Part shown: positions 11,781 through 25,799 of the stretch, one piece after another
Numbering within the stretch: the stretch's first letter is position 1
How the letters are laid out: every line of letters starts with the position of its first letter
DNA from: Nymphaea colorata
Taxonomy: Eukaryota; Streptophyta; Magnoliopsida; Nymphaeales; Nymphaeaceae
DNA length: 64,000 nt
Direction of reading: 5' to 3'
NCBI RefSeq assembly: GCF_008831285.2
Contig: NC_045145.1
Span: 7,998,802-8,062,801 of the forward strand
Made by a program: the position numbers and the translations under genes
The notes under the pieces: model-generated
What the model saw: only the letters and a program-made list of their open reading frames with translations
Databases searched by the model: none
Told to the model about the DNA's origin: nothing

Positions 11781-13172
11781 TCATTTTGCCACAGAAAACA
11801 AATCCAATAAATGAAACATGATACAAAAATGCAACCAAGTTAGATCTAGATCCAACCACAAAGATCCAAAATAATTTCATATAGTTCCGAATCATGCTCA
11901 ATCTAAAATGAGATACCAAACATCCAAACAATATATAGTTTGGACATAAATTGATAAATGGCCATTGACAAACAAAAAATTAATTGCATTCGTTTCTGAA
12001 AACCAATGCATTGAAGTAGTTAACTCGTAAACGTTTTCTAAAATGGAAGTTAATACAATGATTCATATGTTGCACACGAACCACCAAAACGGCAGGGGGA
12101 AGCCAACGGCCAGACCCTTCCATCCACAGGTAACGGCATGCCAGCACCTACAGTGCTCTCTCCCTCCACCTATACCCTACGGCGGTGGTGTAGCCTCGCA
12201 GCTGCAGTCACCAAGAGGGTGTCTGCCGTATTCCATCTGTTTTTCATCGGCAGCGTTTGCCCCTGCTCCCAGGGGGGCGGAGACATGATTTAATCTCGGG
12301 GCAGGTCGAACGGTCCAACGAACTGTAATGTATTATATATATATATAATCACATACTTTAGATAGTATTTGCAAACCACAGTGTAGTAGAAGTGAACATA
12401 TACTGTATATAATTGTTCACGTCATGAACGTGAAGCACGACCTGTCCTACGACACATTTTAATAATTGTTTGTGTCATTAGCATGAAGCACGATCTGTCC
12501 TAAACAGATAAGGTGCTCTATTTCTATTACAATGACGTAGGTGTAAACATAAAGTGGACATACAAATATTACAACGAAAAATGTAACACGATGGATCACG
12601 CATATAGAACGTTGTAACCCTGGATATTATACCCTTCTTAGTGAATCCGTTCCCTTAAATTATTATTAGAAAACGAAAAAACAAATAAAATAAATAGTCT
12701 TGACTTCATGGAAAGATTGAGCAAGTTCGACCACAGGGGAATCTCTTAGTTCTTGTATTTACAAGTTCAGATCAACCGATTAACGCATTTTTTATTGCTA
12801 TTGTAGCTTTTTCATATTCATTTATTTGCCTATTTTGTCACGATGCTTTCTACAGTTTCAATTTTTGAATACTTAAAAGGTGGAGGATCTGAGTACAAAA
12901 AAAACAACATCAAGAGCTTTCTGACTAGAACAGCCAGCATTTTGGTTTTCTCCCTCTTCATTTTCTCGCAATTGATCAATAACTTGTTTTTTTAAAATAA
13001 TCTTGAATATTTTTCTTCATCTTCTCAATAAGCTAACACAAAAAATCTGAAATTTAAAATAGACAATAAGATTTATACACATCGAAGAAAGATACTAAAA
13101 TTTTAACTTATGAAAAGCATGAATTTAAAACCAACCACCTTATAAAAAGCAAATAAAGAAGACAATATTCAC
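11781..13172. other. Intergenic stretch; GC-richer patch at about 12060-12310
   Basis: A patch with CCC/GGG runs at 12060-12310 stands out from the AT-rich surroundings. It has an open + strand frame (12043-12288) without recognisable domains. No gene is supported. Confidence 0.5.
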
Positions 13173-13709
13173 CTGTTGAACCTCTTGCACTCTGTAGATC
13201 TATGAAGAGTTGTTTTCTCGCCTCGCTAACTTGCTTTTCGAATTATCACGAGTGGAGTGAAGTCTTGCTGCATTATCAGATACTTGATTGGACAGTCAAA
13301 ATCAGCTACCTTAGCTGCATCATCATCAAAGGAAGGAACCTCAAAAAATTGTTCACATGAAGTGGTGACTAATCTGAAAAATGAAACAGGGAAAAGGGTC
13401 TTTTCGACCATCTTGTGGCAAGGTGCAGGACATGTAATTTATTGACTTGGATGCTTTAAGTTAACCCATCAGAAAGGTGCACAAAGCACTTTGCACAGTT
13501 TACAGTTTATATGTTTATATGTATGGCCAATTGAAACAACATATAAAGAAAGAGACAATAGAGCACTACTTAGATACGAAACTAGAAACATATAGGAGGG
13601 ACTGAAATCTTACTAAACTGAACCAATTGCAATGCAGGAGCAATCAACTCCTTTGGTAATTGAAAAGTACCCTCTTTGCCCTTACCCTCAGACAACAAAG
13701 CCTCCTCCT
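13173..13709 (-). other. Unidentified exon-like segments on the - strand
   Basis: Three short - strand segments look protein-like. At about 13709-13614, after a cctag acceptor and before a gtaaga donor, the frame reads EEALLSEGKGKEGTFQLPKE and continues LIAPALQLVQF. At 13373 a ttttcag acceptor opens a frame with TTSCEQFFEVPSFDDDAAK and DCPIKYLIMQQDF. In another frame, VSEARKQLFIDLQSARGST ends at a caacag|gtgaat donor at 13173. The composition and flanking splice-like sites suggest exons of a gene or gene fragment. The phases of the first two do not join directly (an in-frame stop results), and a frame change separates the last two. I do not recognise the family. It could be a pseudogene, or chance. 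Confidence 0.25.
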
Positions 13710-14733
13710 AGGTGAAGCCAGACTTCCCTGTCATCTTACATGTCCATATTCACTTACGATACAAATTTATTCGGTTCAAATAGTCTCTGTTGAAAGCTAA
13801 GGAACATCTGTCATTGTCGAGAACCATTGGCTGAGCTGCTAAGATAATGACCCAATGCCAATAAACACTTTCCTTTTGATAGACAAATTGAACATGAATA
13901 TGGATAAATGAATGCTCTAAACATGTTATGGGTGAGCCATTACTTAAGGCTCACAAACCAGTAAAAGGGCATCTTAAATTGGTCAAGTTAGCTTACAGTA
14001 GCACTACAGCAACTTTAGCAGCAGCTTTCCTTCACCATTTTGATGCCTTTCGGTACCATCATCACCTAAGCAAAGTGAGTATCTTCTATTAGTCATTCAT
14101 TTGTTTGTACATAGCTAACACCTGAACAGTTGTAGGTATTTGTTTTTGCTTATGGCAGTTTATCGGTTACTAACTGTTTGTTTAAGTAATATATGCATAT
14201 TTCTGGAAACCAGAATGATTACCCTCATTATTTACATTTTTCATAATTTTGTTGAATGGTTTCTCTTCATATTTGCAACTCTTGCCAATGTTCCAGACAT
14301 AGATATCTTCCAAATATCAAATATTCAACGTGAGGTTTTTATCATATTGAAGTTTAGCAGTTTACTGAAGCCTACTCTTTTTTCAAATTTACAGTGTTTG
14401 AAATTGTATCAGTAGGTTCAGTACTTCTTTGTTGCTCTCGCACAGGTTGCTTATTAATTCTTAATTTTGATGTTGGATATTCGATAAGCATTTGGTTAAG
14501 AGCAGCACAATAAAAGAGGTCAACAAACAATAATAGATTCAGTGAAACATCAAGGTTAAAAAATAAAAAAATGTGCATAATAGAAATTAGAAACCCACCA
14601 TAAAACGGAGAGAAAAAAATGACAGAAAGAAAAAAGAAAAACTGAAGTATGAAGGAAACGACCCCACCATAGTTTACTACGCAACAAAAATGGAAGACCA
14701 TTAAATAAAGTATGGAAGAAAGTCAGGAAACGG

Positions 14734-15021
14734 CCCATCTCCTTCCCGTAGCCAGCAGGCCCAGCACAGCAGCATGCTGAGTGCTCAGTGCTCTCTTCTC
14801 TTGTCTCTTGGTCTTCCCTACGGGCTGCAGACCCGCTCCCTTTCTCACTAGTTCATATTTCTGTTTCTCTAATCTCTCCCATCTCCTTCCCGTAGCCAGC
14901 AGGCCCAGCACAGCAGCCTGCTCAGTGCTCAGTGCTCTCTTCTCTTGTCTCTTGGTCTTCCCTACGGGCTGCAGACCTGCTCCCTTTCTCACTAGTTCAT
15001 ATTTCTGTTTCTCTAATCTCT
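14734..15021. repeat. Tandem duplication of a 144-bp unit, two near-identical copies
   Basis: Bases 14734-14877 and 14878-15021 are direct copies that differ at only a few positions, so the duplication is recent. Each unit holds CCCGTAG near its left end and CTACGGG further on, a short internal inverted repeat, and is rich in CTCTTCTC. The duplication keeps a frame open on both strands because 144 is a multiple of three. That explains the repeated peptides seen there; no conserved protein is involved. A pyrimidine-rich stretch continues to about 15130. Confidence 0.92.
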
Positions 15022-15159
15022 ATCTATCAGACCATCTCCCTCACAGCCTCACTCAGTCACTCTGTCTCTCTTTTTCTCCTTCCTCGCACACTCTAGTCTC
15101 TCCATCTCTGCCGTGCGTTTTCCTCTTTCAACAAAAATTGAAATAAGGCAAACCAAAGG

Positions 15160-15537
15160 GGCGGGCCTGTTGGAATTGGATCCCGGTAGAGTAGGGCCAA
15201 ATTGAATCCAGATTCAAATATTACATAACTGGCTGCTCCTACAACAAGCGGGCACTAGACAGTGCCTGCGCAGCTCGCTCGGAGGGCCGACAGTCCCCCC
15301 TTCCTCTCTTGATAGTCAGTTGCAGTTGCCCTTTATACGAGCGGTGCTTATAAGTTAGAAATCTTTTATTGGAAAGACTGAATTAAAGTTTTTAAATTTT
15401 GAATAAGATCGAAATATCATTTTTTAAAAATTTTATATAAAACAAGTGAAATTTTATAAAACTTATACATATTTTTTTTTAAGAAAAAATTAAGGTGTGG
15501 CTAGGACCCATGCAGGCCCTACCTTAGCTCCGCCCCT
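15160..15537 (+). mobile_element. Non-autonomous repeat element, copy 1 (shared with 62030-62226)
   Basis: The left part (GGGGCGGGCC, GGATCCcGGTAG, AGGGCCAAAtTGAATC) and the right end (CTCCGCCCCTGaC) match the element near 62.1 kb, with a longer middle here. In the other copy the ends form a short inverted repeat (GAGCCAGG ... CCTGGCTC). No coding capacity. This is probably a degraded non-autonomous element dispersed in this genome; the superfamily is not determined. Confidence 0.5.
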
Positions 15538-15897
15538 GACAGCTACCGCTGGGAAGGGAAGGGACTCCACGTGAAGGCATACACTGTACAATTGAGGTTT
15601 GGGACTCTAAAATCAAAAGAATTGAACATACTTAACATTGAGAAGTTTGCGCAATTATACTGATGTCTATGCACACTTGAAAAAGGGCTTAATGGACCTT
15701 CCATTGATTGCAAAGGTGTAACATGAAATCTTTAGGATGATTTAAGATGAGATAGAAGAGATCGTGTAATAATTTTTTTTCCTAACTCTTGAGCTATGGG
15801 GACTACAATTTTATTTATAAACTTATGAGGAGATGGTTTTGCCATCATAAATCAGATATAGTTTCTCTGGTTTCTACACATATGATTTTTAATAAAA

Positions 15898-15899
<2 letters not shown>

Positions 15900-15972
<73 letters not shown>
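15900..15972. repeat. (TA)n microsatellite
   Basis: About 73 bases of uninterrupted TA dinucleotides. Long open frames over it, encoding alternating Tyr-Ile, are artefacts of the repeat. Confidence 0.98.
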
Positions 15973-19200
<3,228 letters not shown>

Positions 19201-19229
19201 AATCACCCTAGTAAAAGTTTTATGTGATC

Positions 19230-19565
19230 ACATGACAAAAAATCTAAACATTACCGATGGCCAGAAAATGTCGGTGAAATAAATACGTGTAAATAATGCT
19301 TTTACCTACTTTTTGTGATATCGTTGGTGAAGAGTGTGTAGGTAAAAATCATCACCGATACATTGGACTGGCACATGAGTGTAGAATATCACCAGTGTGG
19401 TCTACACATAGGTAAATATTGACTATTACTGACGTTTGACCGTGTCGATAATAATCAATTATTTCAGATATCTTAAAGAACATTGATAAAAACTATACCG
19501 CCAATGGACATGGATGTTAGTAAAATGTTTTATCGACATATAACTAGACGTCGGTAAATCGATAA
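19230..19565. mobile_element. Possible CACTA-like subterminal repeat region
   Basis: Short motifs around GTCGGTA/TACCGAC recur on both strands within about 330 bases: accgatggcc, gtcggtgaa, tcaccgata, gacgtcggtaaat. This is the style of subterminal repeats of plant CACTA (En/Spm) elements. Neither a clear CACTA terminus nor a transposase is visible here, so the call is tentative. Confidence 0.3.
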
Positions 19566-20234
19566 TACATATAAAACATTGGCTTATATTTTTCATCTAT
19601 CTTCATCTATTAAATGAAAGGAATGAAACAATTACATGTTCTTGAACCAAACATATATGTATAATAAATATTTGCACTTATATTACAATACAACTGATTC
19701 ACTATAATTCAAAGTTATAAAAATGTTTTTAACAAGTGTCAACAATAACGAAAAGTGCTTTCACGGTAATCTCATCCCTGAGGTGAAAATCATACAAAGT
19801 TTGTCATGGTTCTTAATCTTAGGCAAACTAGTGGTTGGTACTTTCTTTTAGTTTTTTTTTTTTTTCGGAAAAACAGAACTTTTTCAAGACAGTCTTGACC
19901 TTTCAATTTTTGGTAAGGTGAGTACTAATGGCATCGAATAACTATACATATATGCTTTTGTCTTCAACCATACAACCTGTAAATAAACCGAGTGTACTCC
20001 CATCCATTCCTTTGCGCTTTTCTTCTTATTCCTGAAAGGCTTTGCTTTAATATTAACTGAAAGTTAAAACCATGGCACAATGCCTGGTATCATGAAGAAT
20101 TAACACATGCTTTTTCATGGTTTTGGTTGCTTTGCCATGAGAAAGTTAGATACTAAGGTTTTCCATTTTCCATGATTGATATATATATATATATATCCCT
20201 TTCCAGAAGATGAATCTAAGAGCATGTTCTCTAA

Positions 20235-20495
20235 CATTATACCAAAAAGAGTCCGACGGCGGGTAGAGCGTCTAGAAAAGGGACTTGCATGTGCCGGCGG
20301 ACGGAATGGTGGTCAATTGATGCTGTGCCCATCTTCAATCCCGCAGAAGTCGTGAGGAAGAGCGAAAGGTTGTCATTGGCAAAGGATGACATTGTGGAGC
20401 AGTGCAGAGTTAACTCCCTTATGGATTGCTTCTTGCAGCCTACTAATTACAGAAAGGCCATTCTTATACACTTATTGCAAAAAATGAACGAATAA
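20235..20495 (+). other. Orphan open frame with protein-like composition, unidentified
   Basis: One frame is open from 20235 to the TAA at 20493-20495. It includes an ATG at 20289 and contains EWWSIDAVPIFNPAEVVRKS, then IVEQCRVNSLMDCFLQPTNY. Its even composition and local GC content differ from the flanking AT-rich DNA, which suggests a former exon or transposon gene piece. I do not recognise the family. No promoter or partner exon is evident. Confidence 0.25.
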
Positions 20496-20607
20496 CAAAA
20501 GAACAAAGGACAGAATCGGCCCCAAACTACATAAAACTATACCAAAGGTTCCCCACTAATTAAGAATGACCCATTTCCAAGTCCAACCCAATGCCTAACA
20601 TGGTGTG

Positions 20608-20638
20608 TGTGTATATATAATAATAATAATAATAATAA
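20608..20638. repeat. (TA)n/(ATA)n microsatellite
   Basis: TATATATA followed by repeated AAT/ATA triplets. It lies directly upstream of the MITE cluster. Confidence 0.9.
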
Positions 20639-20663
20639 AAAGAGAGAAAGAGAACAGACCATT

Positions 20664-20980
20664 AGGTCGGACAAAAACCAGAGCCTTTAATTTTTTACTA
20701 AAAGTTTATTTTAAATAAAATGTAAACATACTAATATCTATAATAACTATTTTGATATAAAACATGCATTATTAAATTGCTTCCCATGAAAATTATGGAT
20801 TTTTTTATTATCAAAATCTTGATGTTATGATAACTATTCATTTTTGTTTATTATAAAAACACTATTAAAGTTCAAAAATTGATCAAATTAATATATGTTT
20901 TGCATCAAGCTATTCCTAAGATCATATCAATAAGGTTAGATTGCCCAAAAAAAGCACCTTAAACGATCAAATTTACTCAA
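20664..20980 (-). mobile_element. MITE copy A (inverted relative to copy B)
   Basis: From AGGTCGGACAAAAACCAGAG onward this segment aligns along its length with the reverse complement of the element at 21141-21484. Shared landmarks are CTATTTTGA(T/C)ATAAA, ATATATGTTTTGCATCAA and AAGGTTAGATTGCC. It is followed at about 20985-21114 by a truncated third piece in the opposite orientation (ending caagtGGTCTAGTACCTACCAA), so A and that piece together form a foldback arrangement. Non-coding. Confidence 0.6.
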
Positions 20981-21114
20981 ACTAAAGCATGATATATATT
21001 AAATTAATCTTTATAACCACATTAAGAAGTTCACATTTTGTTTAAAATACTTTTTAACATGAATCTAAGAGATTTAGTTTTATCACTTACTCAAGTGGTC
21101 TAGTACCTACCAAT

Positions 21115-21140
21115 TATATATATATATATATATATATATA
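21115..21140. repeat. (TA)n tract flanking MITE B on the left
   Basis: About 26 bases of TA immediately abut the MITE terminal repeat. A matching tract follows the element at 21485-21515. Confidence 0.95.
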
Positions 21141-21483
21141 GGTTGGTAAAAACCAGACACCTAGGTTATTTTGATTTTTTAAAGTGTTTTTTTTGGCAAT
21201 CTAACCTTACTGGTATAAACTTAAAGAATGAGTTGATGCAAAACATATACTAACTTGATCATTTATTACATTTTAATGACGTTTTACAATAAGAAAAAAT
21301 GAACGGTCTCCCTGACATGATAATAAAAGAATCAACATTGTTCATTAAGACGACTTGAATCAAAGCATACTTTATGTCAAAATAGTCTTTATAAATATAT
21401 TAAGATGTTTATATTGTATTAAAAATAGTTTTTGAACAAACAATCAATGGGTCCGTTTTTATCATAGGTCTGGTTTTTACCAA

Positions 21484-21484
<1 letters not shown>
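21141..21484 (+). mobile_element. MITE copy B, 344 bp, with 17-bp perfect terminal inverted repeats inside (TA)n
   Basis: GTTGGTAAAAACCAGAC at 21142-21158 is repeated exactly in inverted form at 21468-21484. (TA)n tracts sit directly outside both ends, as expected for insertion into, or target duplication of, a TA microsatellite. There is no coding capacity, so it would depend on a transposase in trans. It is related to copy A (20664-20980), the partial piece at 20985-21114 and copy C (46459-46738). The layout resembles the microsatellite-targeting Micron-type elements described in rice, but superfamily membership is an inference. Confidence 0.82.

Positions 21485-21515
<31 letters not shown>
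21485..21515. repeat. (TA)n tract flanking MITE B on the right
   Basis: TA dinucleotide run directly after the right terminal repeat. Confidence 0.95.
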
Positions 21516-21519
<4 letters not shown>

Positions 21520-23160
21520 GTATATCCTTTAATAAAGTTTTTGGTATGGTTCTCTCTGCTGACGTTTCTTTACACGTCAATAAAGGTCCTTTTCTTTGGG
21601 TTTTGCAGAAAGATTTTACTAAAACTCAATCCCACTCCACCATGGAATCCCGGGACATTCTAACGGATCTAAAAGCTTTCCTCCACGGCTCTTTCCATAT
21701 AAATGGACCACAAAAAGTCGGGGCCGTGTTTGATTCCTTATCTTGTAAAAGTACTTCCTCTGTATATAATAATATATCCAGACAACTACGAACCTTTTGC
21801 GGTCAATAGTACGCCGTGCTGGGTATCCACGTCTACAATATCAATGGCATTATCAACTAGAATTAATAAAGTACCCATGAGTCCTGAACAATTCTTATTA
21901 ACTTTAAGCTAGGTGCTCTAAAAGGTAAAAGATAATGCACTTGTGATAAGACATGATAAGACAAGACTCAAAGGTGTTACTTTTGTTAAAGGAATCTATA
22001 TTTTGTTAGTGTTTTTAGACTTCGGAGTTCTTATTGTTTTTGTTTTGGATGGAGCCAAAGTTTTTATCTAACCTCTTGTTACTCTTACGGCACACACGGT
22101 CTACTTTTCGTGTTTTACAGTGTCATCTTTATTGTGCTTTAACTTGCGTTATAGTGACCCTTCTTGCCTTTTGCAGCATATAAAATTAATGCTTGAGACA
22201 CTCGAAATGAAGACTGACCACCTACCAAACTCTCACCCTAAATGGTTTTACCAACCTTTTCTTCATGGACCCTCCTCCAATTAACATTCTACAAAATTAT
22301 ACCTCAATTTGGTTTACTTACTTTTTCTTTTTTCTTGCTACCAGAGTTGAACCATGTCAGGAACTGACTAATAGAGCCGATCCACCGGCCCTAATTGCCC
22401 CTTGGACTCAGCCTTGGATCGCACCGTCAAATGCTCGTCCCTCATCAGTAATATTAAAGATGAGAAAAGAAAAGCAAAGATTTAGCAAATTTAGTCTTTA
22501 GCCGTTGCAAACATGTTTGACTTTGAATTATTTTTATTTGCCTATTATTCAAATAAACTTGGTGCCTTCTTTTTTGAAATAAAAAAGACAATAAGGCCCA
22601 GCAAAAAGAGTGCGGGTCATTTACATTGACAAATGAGCAAGTGCATACAAACATAGGTCCTTTTTTATATCAATTTAAAATAATTTAAAAATATTTTTAC
22701 AATTCAAAAGCTAGTAAATCAGAGCGATGATGGACTGTTCCATGATGACATATCTGCGGCATCGATATTGTAACTTACAAGATTGCTTAATTTTAGTACA
22801 TTTCTTTTAGAAGGTCGCACTTTTCACGTGGAAACTAATGTAGGCCTTATATTTATAATACAGGCGTCACTTTTATTGCAGTTTGGCATTGTCTTTTAAC
22901 TTACCATACTAAAATATCAGCGAAGCTGAGTAGAAAATGACAAGAATGTTTTCTTTTTCATGTAAGCAGTAGAAACTCGAATGAACCTTAATATTGAAAT
23001 AGTTTTTCGTTGCTTCTAACTTAATACGATTTAAGTTGGGCTTCTTTTTTGAAAATTGCACGGGAAGAACGCCAATATCTGAAAAATAAAACACATGATA
23101 TTCACACCTATTGTAACTAACCGAGTTGGTTCTCGAACCAAATTAACAGTTAATGAAATA
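21516..23160. other. Intergenic stretch with an unidentified open frame at 21516-21809 (+)
   Basis: A + strand frame contains STMESRDILTDLKAFLHGSF and NGPQKVGAVFDSLSC, preceded by a ttttgcag acceptor-like site at about 21605. It reads like protein, but I cannot assign it. The rest shows no gene signal. Confidence 0.35.
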
Positions 23161-23189
23161 ATGACATGGGAGGGAAGAATTGTATTTAG

Positions 23190-23346
23190 CATATGAAGGT
23201 TTAATTTTTCACGTTTTGAAGCAAAAGGCGCACTGTTGAAAAGGAAATTTTTTTCCTAAGAGTTATATATTATTCTTCTTTCAAGGAGGGTGCGGTTCAA
23301 ATGTGCGCCTTTTGCTTCAAAATGTGAAAAATTAAACCTTAATATG
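23190..23346. repeat. Inverted repeat with 44-bp arms and a 69-bp loop
   Basis: Arm 1 (23190-23233) and arm 2 (23303-23346) are reverse complements at 42 of 44 positions. They share GTGCGCCTTTTGCTTC and GTGAAAAATTAAACCTT. The transcript would fold into a long, nearly perfect hairpin. The size (157 bp), palindromic form and lack of coding content suggest a foldback MITE. A small-RNA precursor is an alternative. Confidence 0.9.
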
Positions 23347-23533
23347 CCTGAATTTTCTAAAAGAAGATCTCCGGATAAATTGTCAAAAGAGATGCTCAGT
23401 TTAGGCAAAGCTGGTTACACGAACCGTCCTTACTTGGCCATTCCAACTAGCATCTGAATCAAAGTTACAAGCCTTCTTTCTTTTTCCCTTTCCAAAGAAG
23501 TACAGAAGCATTTTTCATATATATGCTGTTTGA

Positions 23534-23611
23534 GATCAGGTAGGGGTTGGTAGATGACCAGTTATCGTTCTAGATCAGGTAGGAGTTAGTAGATGATCAG
23601 TTACCGTTTTG
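23534..23611. repeat. Two tandem copies of a 39-bp unit
   Basis: Bases 23534-23572 and 23573-23611 are direct copies starting GATCAGGTAGG(G/A)GTT(G/A)GTAGATGA, with few differences. Confidence 0.85.
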
Positions 23612-23661
23612 AATCTATGGAGTGTCACGCAAACAAGGACCCACAAATGTACAAATTGAAG

Positions 23662-24430
23662 CACAATGGAGGTAGCACTTTGGGGCACCAAAGCAAACCC
23701 TATGTCTTGGAAGATGAGAGGTTGAGTGGACCTTGTTCAAGTAGAGGGTCAAACCCCTCTCACCCACCGAAGTGAGGGTACAATGCCAGCTTTCCGCAAT
23801 CCACAATCGCTGTATGGGTGCTTCTCTTGATAACGAGCAGAACCGTACCAAAGAGGACCCTGTTGTCCAGAAACATTACCTCAGTTCTGCACTTGGGTCA
23901 GAGTTTTGTGAATTTTTGAGATCCAACCCAGATGCAAACCCAATTGAATCCAGATCTGGTTTGAGTCCTGACCTGATCAGCCCAGCTGGTGGTCTACCCA
24001 AGATTAGTCTGCCAATGAGGGTACCACATCCCCAAGGAGGTTGGCACAATGAGATCGGGTGGGATCTAGCAGATGTCCAGCACGGGTGTGGGCAGCACTT
24101 CCAGGCACCAAAGTAGGTCTTATATCTTAATTGATATGGGGTTGTGTGGAGGCTTGGGTGGGTCAAACCCTACTCACCTAACTGAATAAGGGTATGGTGC
24201 CAGCTTTCTGCATGAGCTATGCGGGTGCTTCTCTTGATAATGAGCAGGGATGTATCGAAGAGGACCCCATTGTCCAGGGGAATTACCCGAGTTCTGCAGT
24301 TGGGCTGGACTTTCTGAAATTTTTATGTCCAACCAGATGCAAACCCAATTGAATCCAGACCAGATCAAGTTGAGACTCAACCTCATCAGCCTGGCTGGCG
24401 GTTTGCCCAAGATTAGTCCTTGCGGGCAGC
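23662..24430 (+). repeat. Direct duplication of a ~414-bp unit, diverged
   Basis: Two copies share collinear landmarks about 414 bases apart. These are AGGGTA..tGCCAGCTTTC (about 23774 and 24188), GGGTGCTTCTCTTGATAA, CCAGATGCAAACCCAATTG and CCCAAGATTAGTC. The copies differ by substitutions and small indels, so the event is not recent. Overlapping frames on both strands carry no known domain. This is probably part of a repetitive element; the family is not identified. Confidence 0.8.
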
Positions 24431-24568
24431 TGTTAAATGCAGTGTATTGTTCCATGAAATGATGAATTTTAAACAATGGCAGCTGATGCGGACCTGAGTC
24501 GGGCTCAATAATGTATCAAAAATATTATTTTATTTTAAAAATTATATATTTTATTATAATTAATTAAT

Positions 24569-24571
<3 letters not shown>

Positions 24572-24609
<38 letters not shown>
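24572..24609. repeat. (TA)n microsatellite
   Basis: TA dinucleotide run within an AT-rich tract. Confidence 0.95.
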
Positions 24610-24614
<5 letters not shown>

Positions 24615-25799
24615 CCCACACACACATGCACATTTTCAACGCGTCAGGACGTCCAGCCAAGCTCTGGCTACAGGCATGGACTGCAGCCCAGCCAATGTTA
24701 ACTTCTTTTTGGGTCGAGCCTTTTTATCGCACCAGGCCAGCCTAGTCCCAACCTTAATATAAATTTAGAGGACGCTTCGTTCCAAAGGATCCAGTGTTCC
24801 TGTTGTCAAAGGGCCCCTATAGGATGCATGGAAATGGAAATAAGATGCACTACACTTAAGTTCCAACTGGTATGTTGGGGTGAGAAGAAGCACAACCAAT
24901 TAAACAAGGTAATGTTAAGCTCAGTTTACTATTTTGTAAAAGCGGCTCAGACCTGGCTCATACTCATTAAGGGGCGAGCCATAGTCGAATCACCTGATAA
25001 TAAACATAGCTTCTTGCCCATGCAGACTTTGTCTGGAGCATAACTTCTGGTTTGAGCTACTCTCGTCAATCATTCAACCCATATAATAAGCGACCTGCTG
25101 GAACTTGATTCCTACTTGTGGCCTAGGTTGATTTAATCATCACCAAATTGCCAAAAAAAAAAAAAATTGAATGTTTAGGTTGATAATCTTGTTAATGATC
25201 AGTCCAATGCATGAATTAACGTAAACGTAAAACACCTTGAATAAAACATGAACTTAATAAATGAAAACACATATATTGGTCGGCAGCATGGAGAAAACAC
25301 AGTGCATATACTCTCTCGCACACACAACGAGATCTGAGTAGCTTATATATAAAAAAAATCATTTGACTAGTGAGTTTAATCAAGCTAAGTTGGATTCACT
25401 AGTGTTAGCAAGTTTACTCATGTTCAGATTATTAACTTGTTAAACTGAGTTGAAACAATAGCGGTATATAGTTGAACAAATTCAAGCCACAAGCTACTTG
25501 AGGAGGTACTCATATAAGAACATTGTGGTTTTGGAACCATAGCCACAGAAAATTCACGTTTTTTGAAAAAAGGCAACTGCAAAATAACCTAAGGACCACA
25601 AAAAAAACTCTAAAAAGACATGAAAAATGTTTTTTTTTTTTTGCTTTTTAGGTGCTTTTTCAAATTTTCTAACGACATTGTTGCACCCTATTTTCAGGTT
25701 TTTTAACTATTTACAATTTTGCCCAAATTTTACAGAGAAAAAAAAGTTCCCAGATTATACATGAGAAAAACCTCATTTTTTAAAACCTGTAATCCATCA
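24610..25799. other. Intergenic stretch, no gene seen
   Basis: No conserved motif on either strand. Several A/T homopolymers, for example at 25154-25167 and 25630-25642. Confidence 0.55.

Noticed and set aside
12043-12288. 81-codon + strand frame in the GC-richer patch
   Set aside because: Pro/Gln/His-rich translation without domains or supporting splice or start context.
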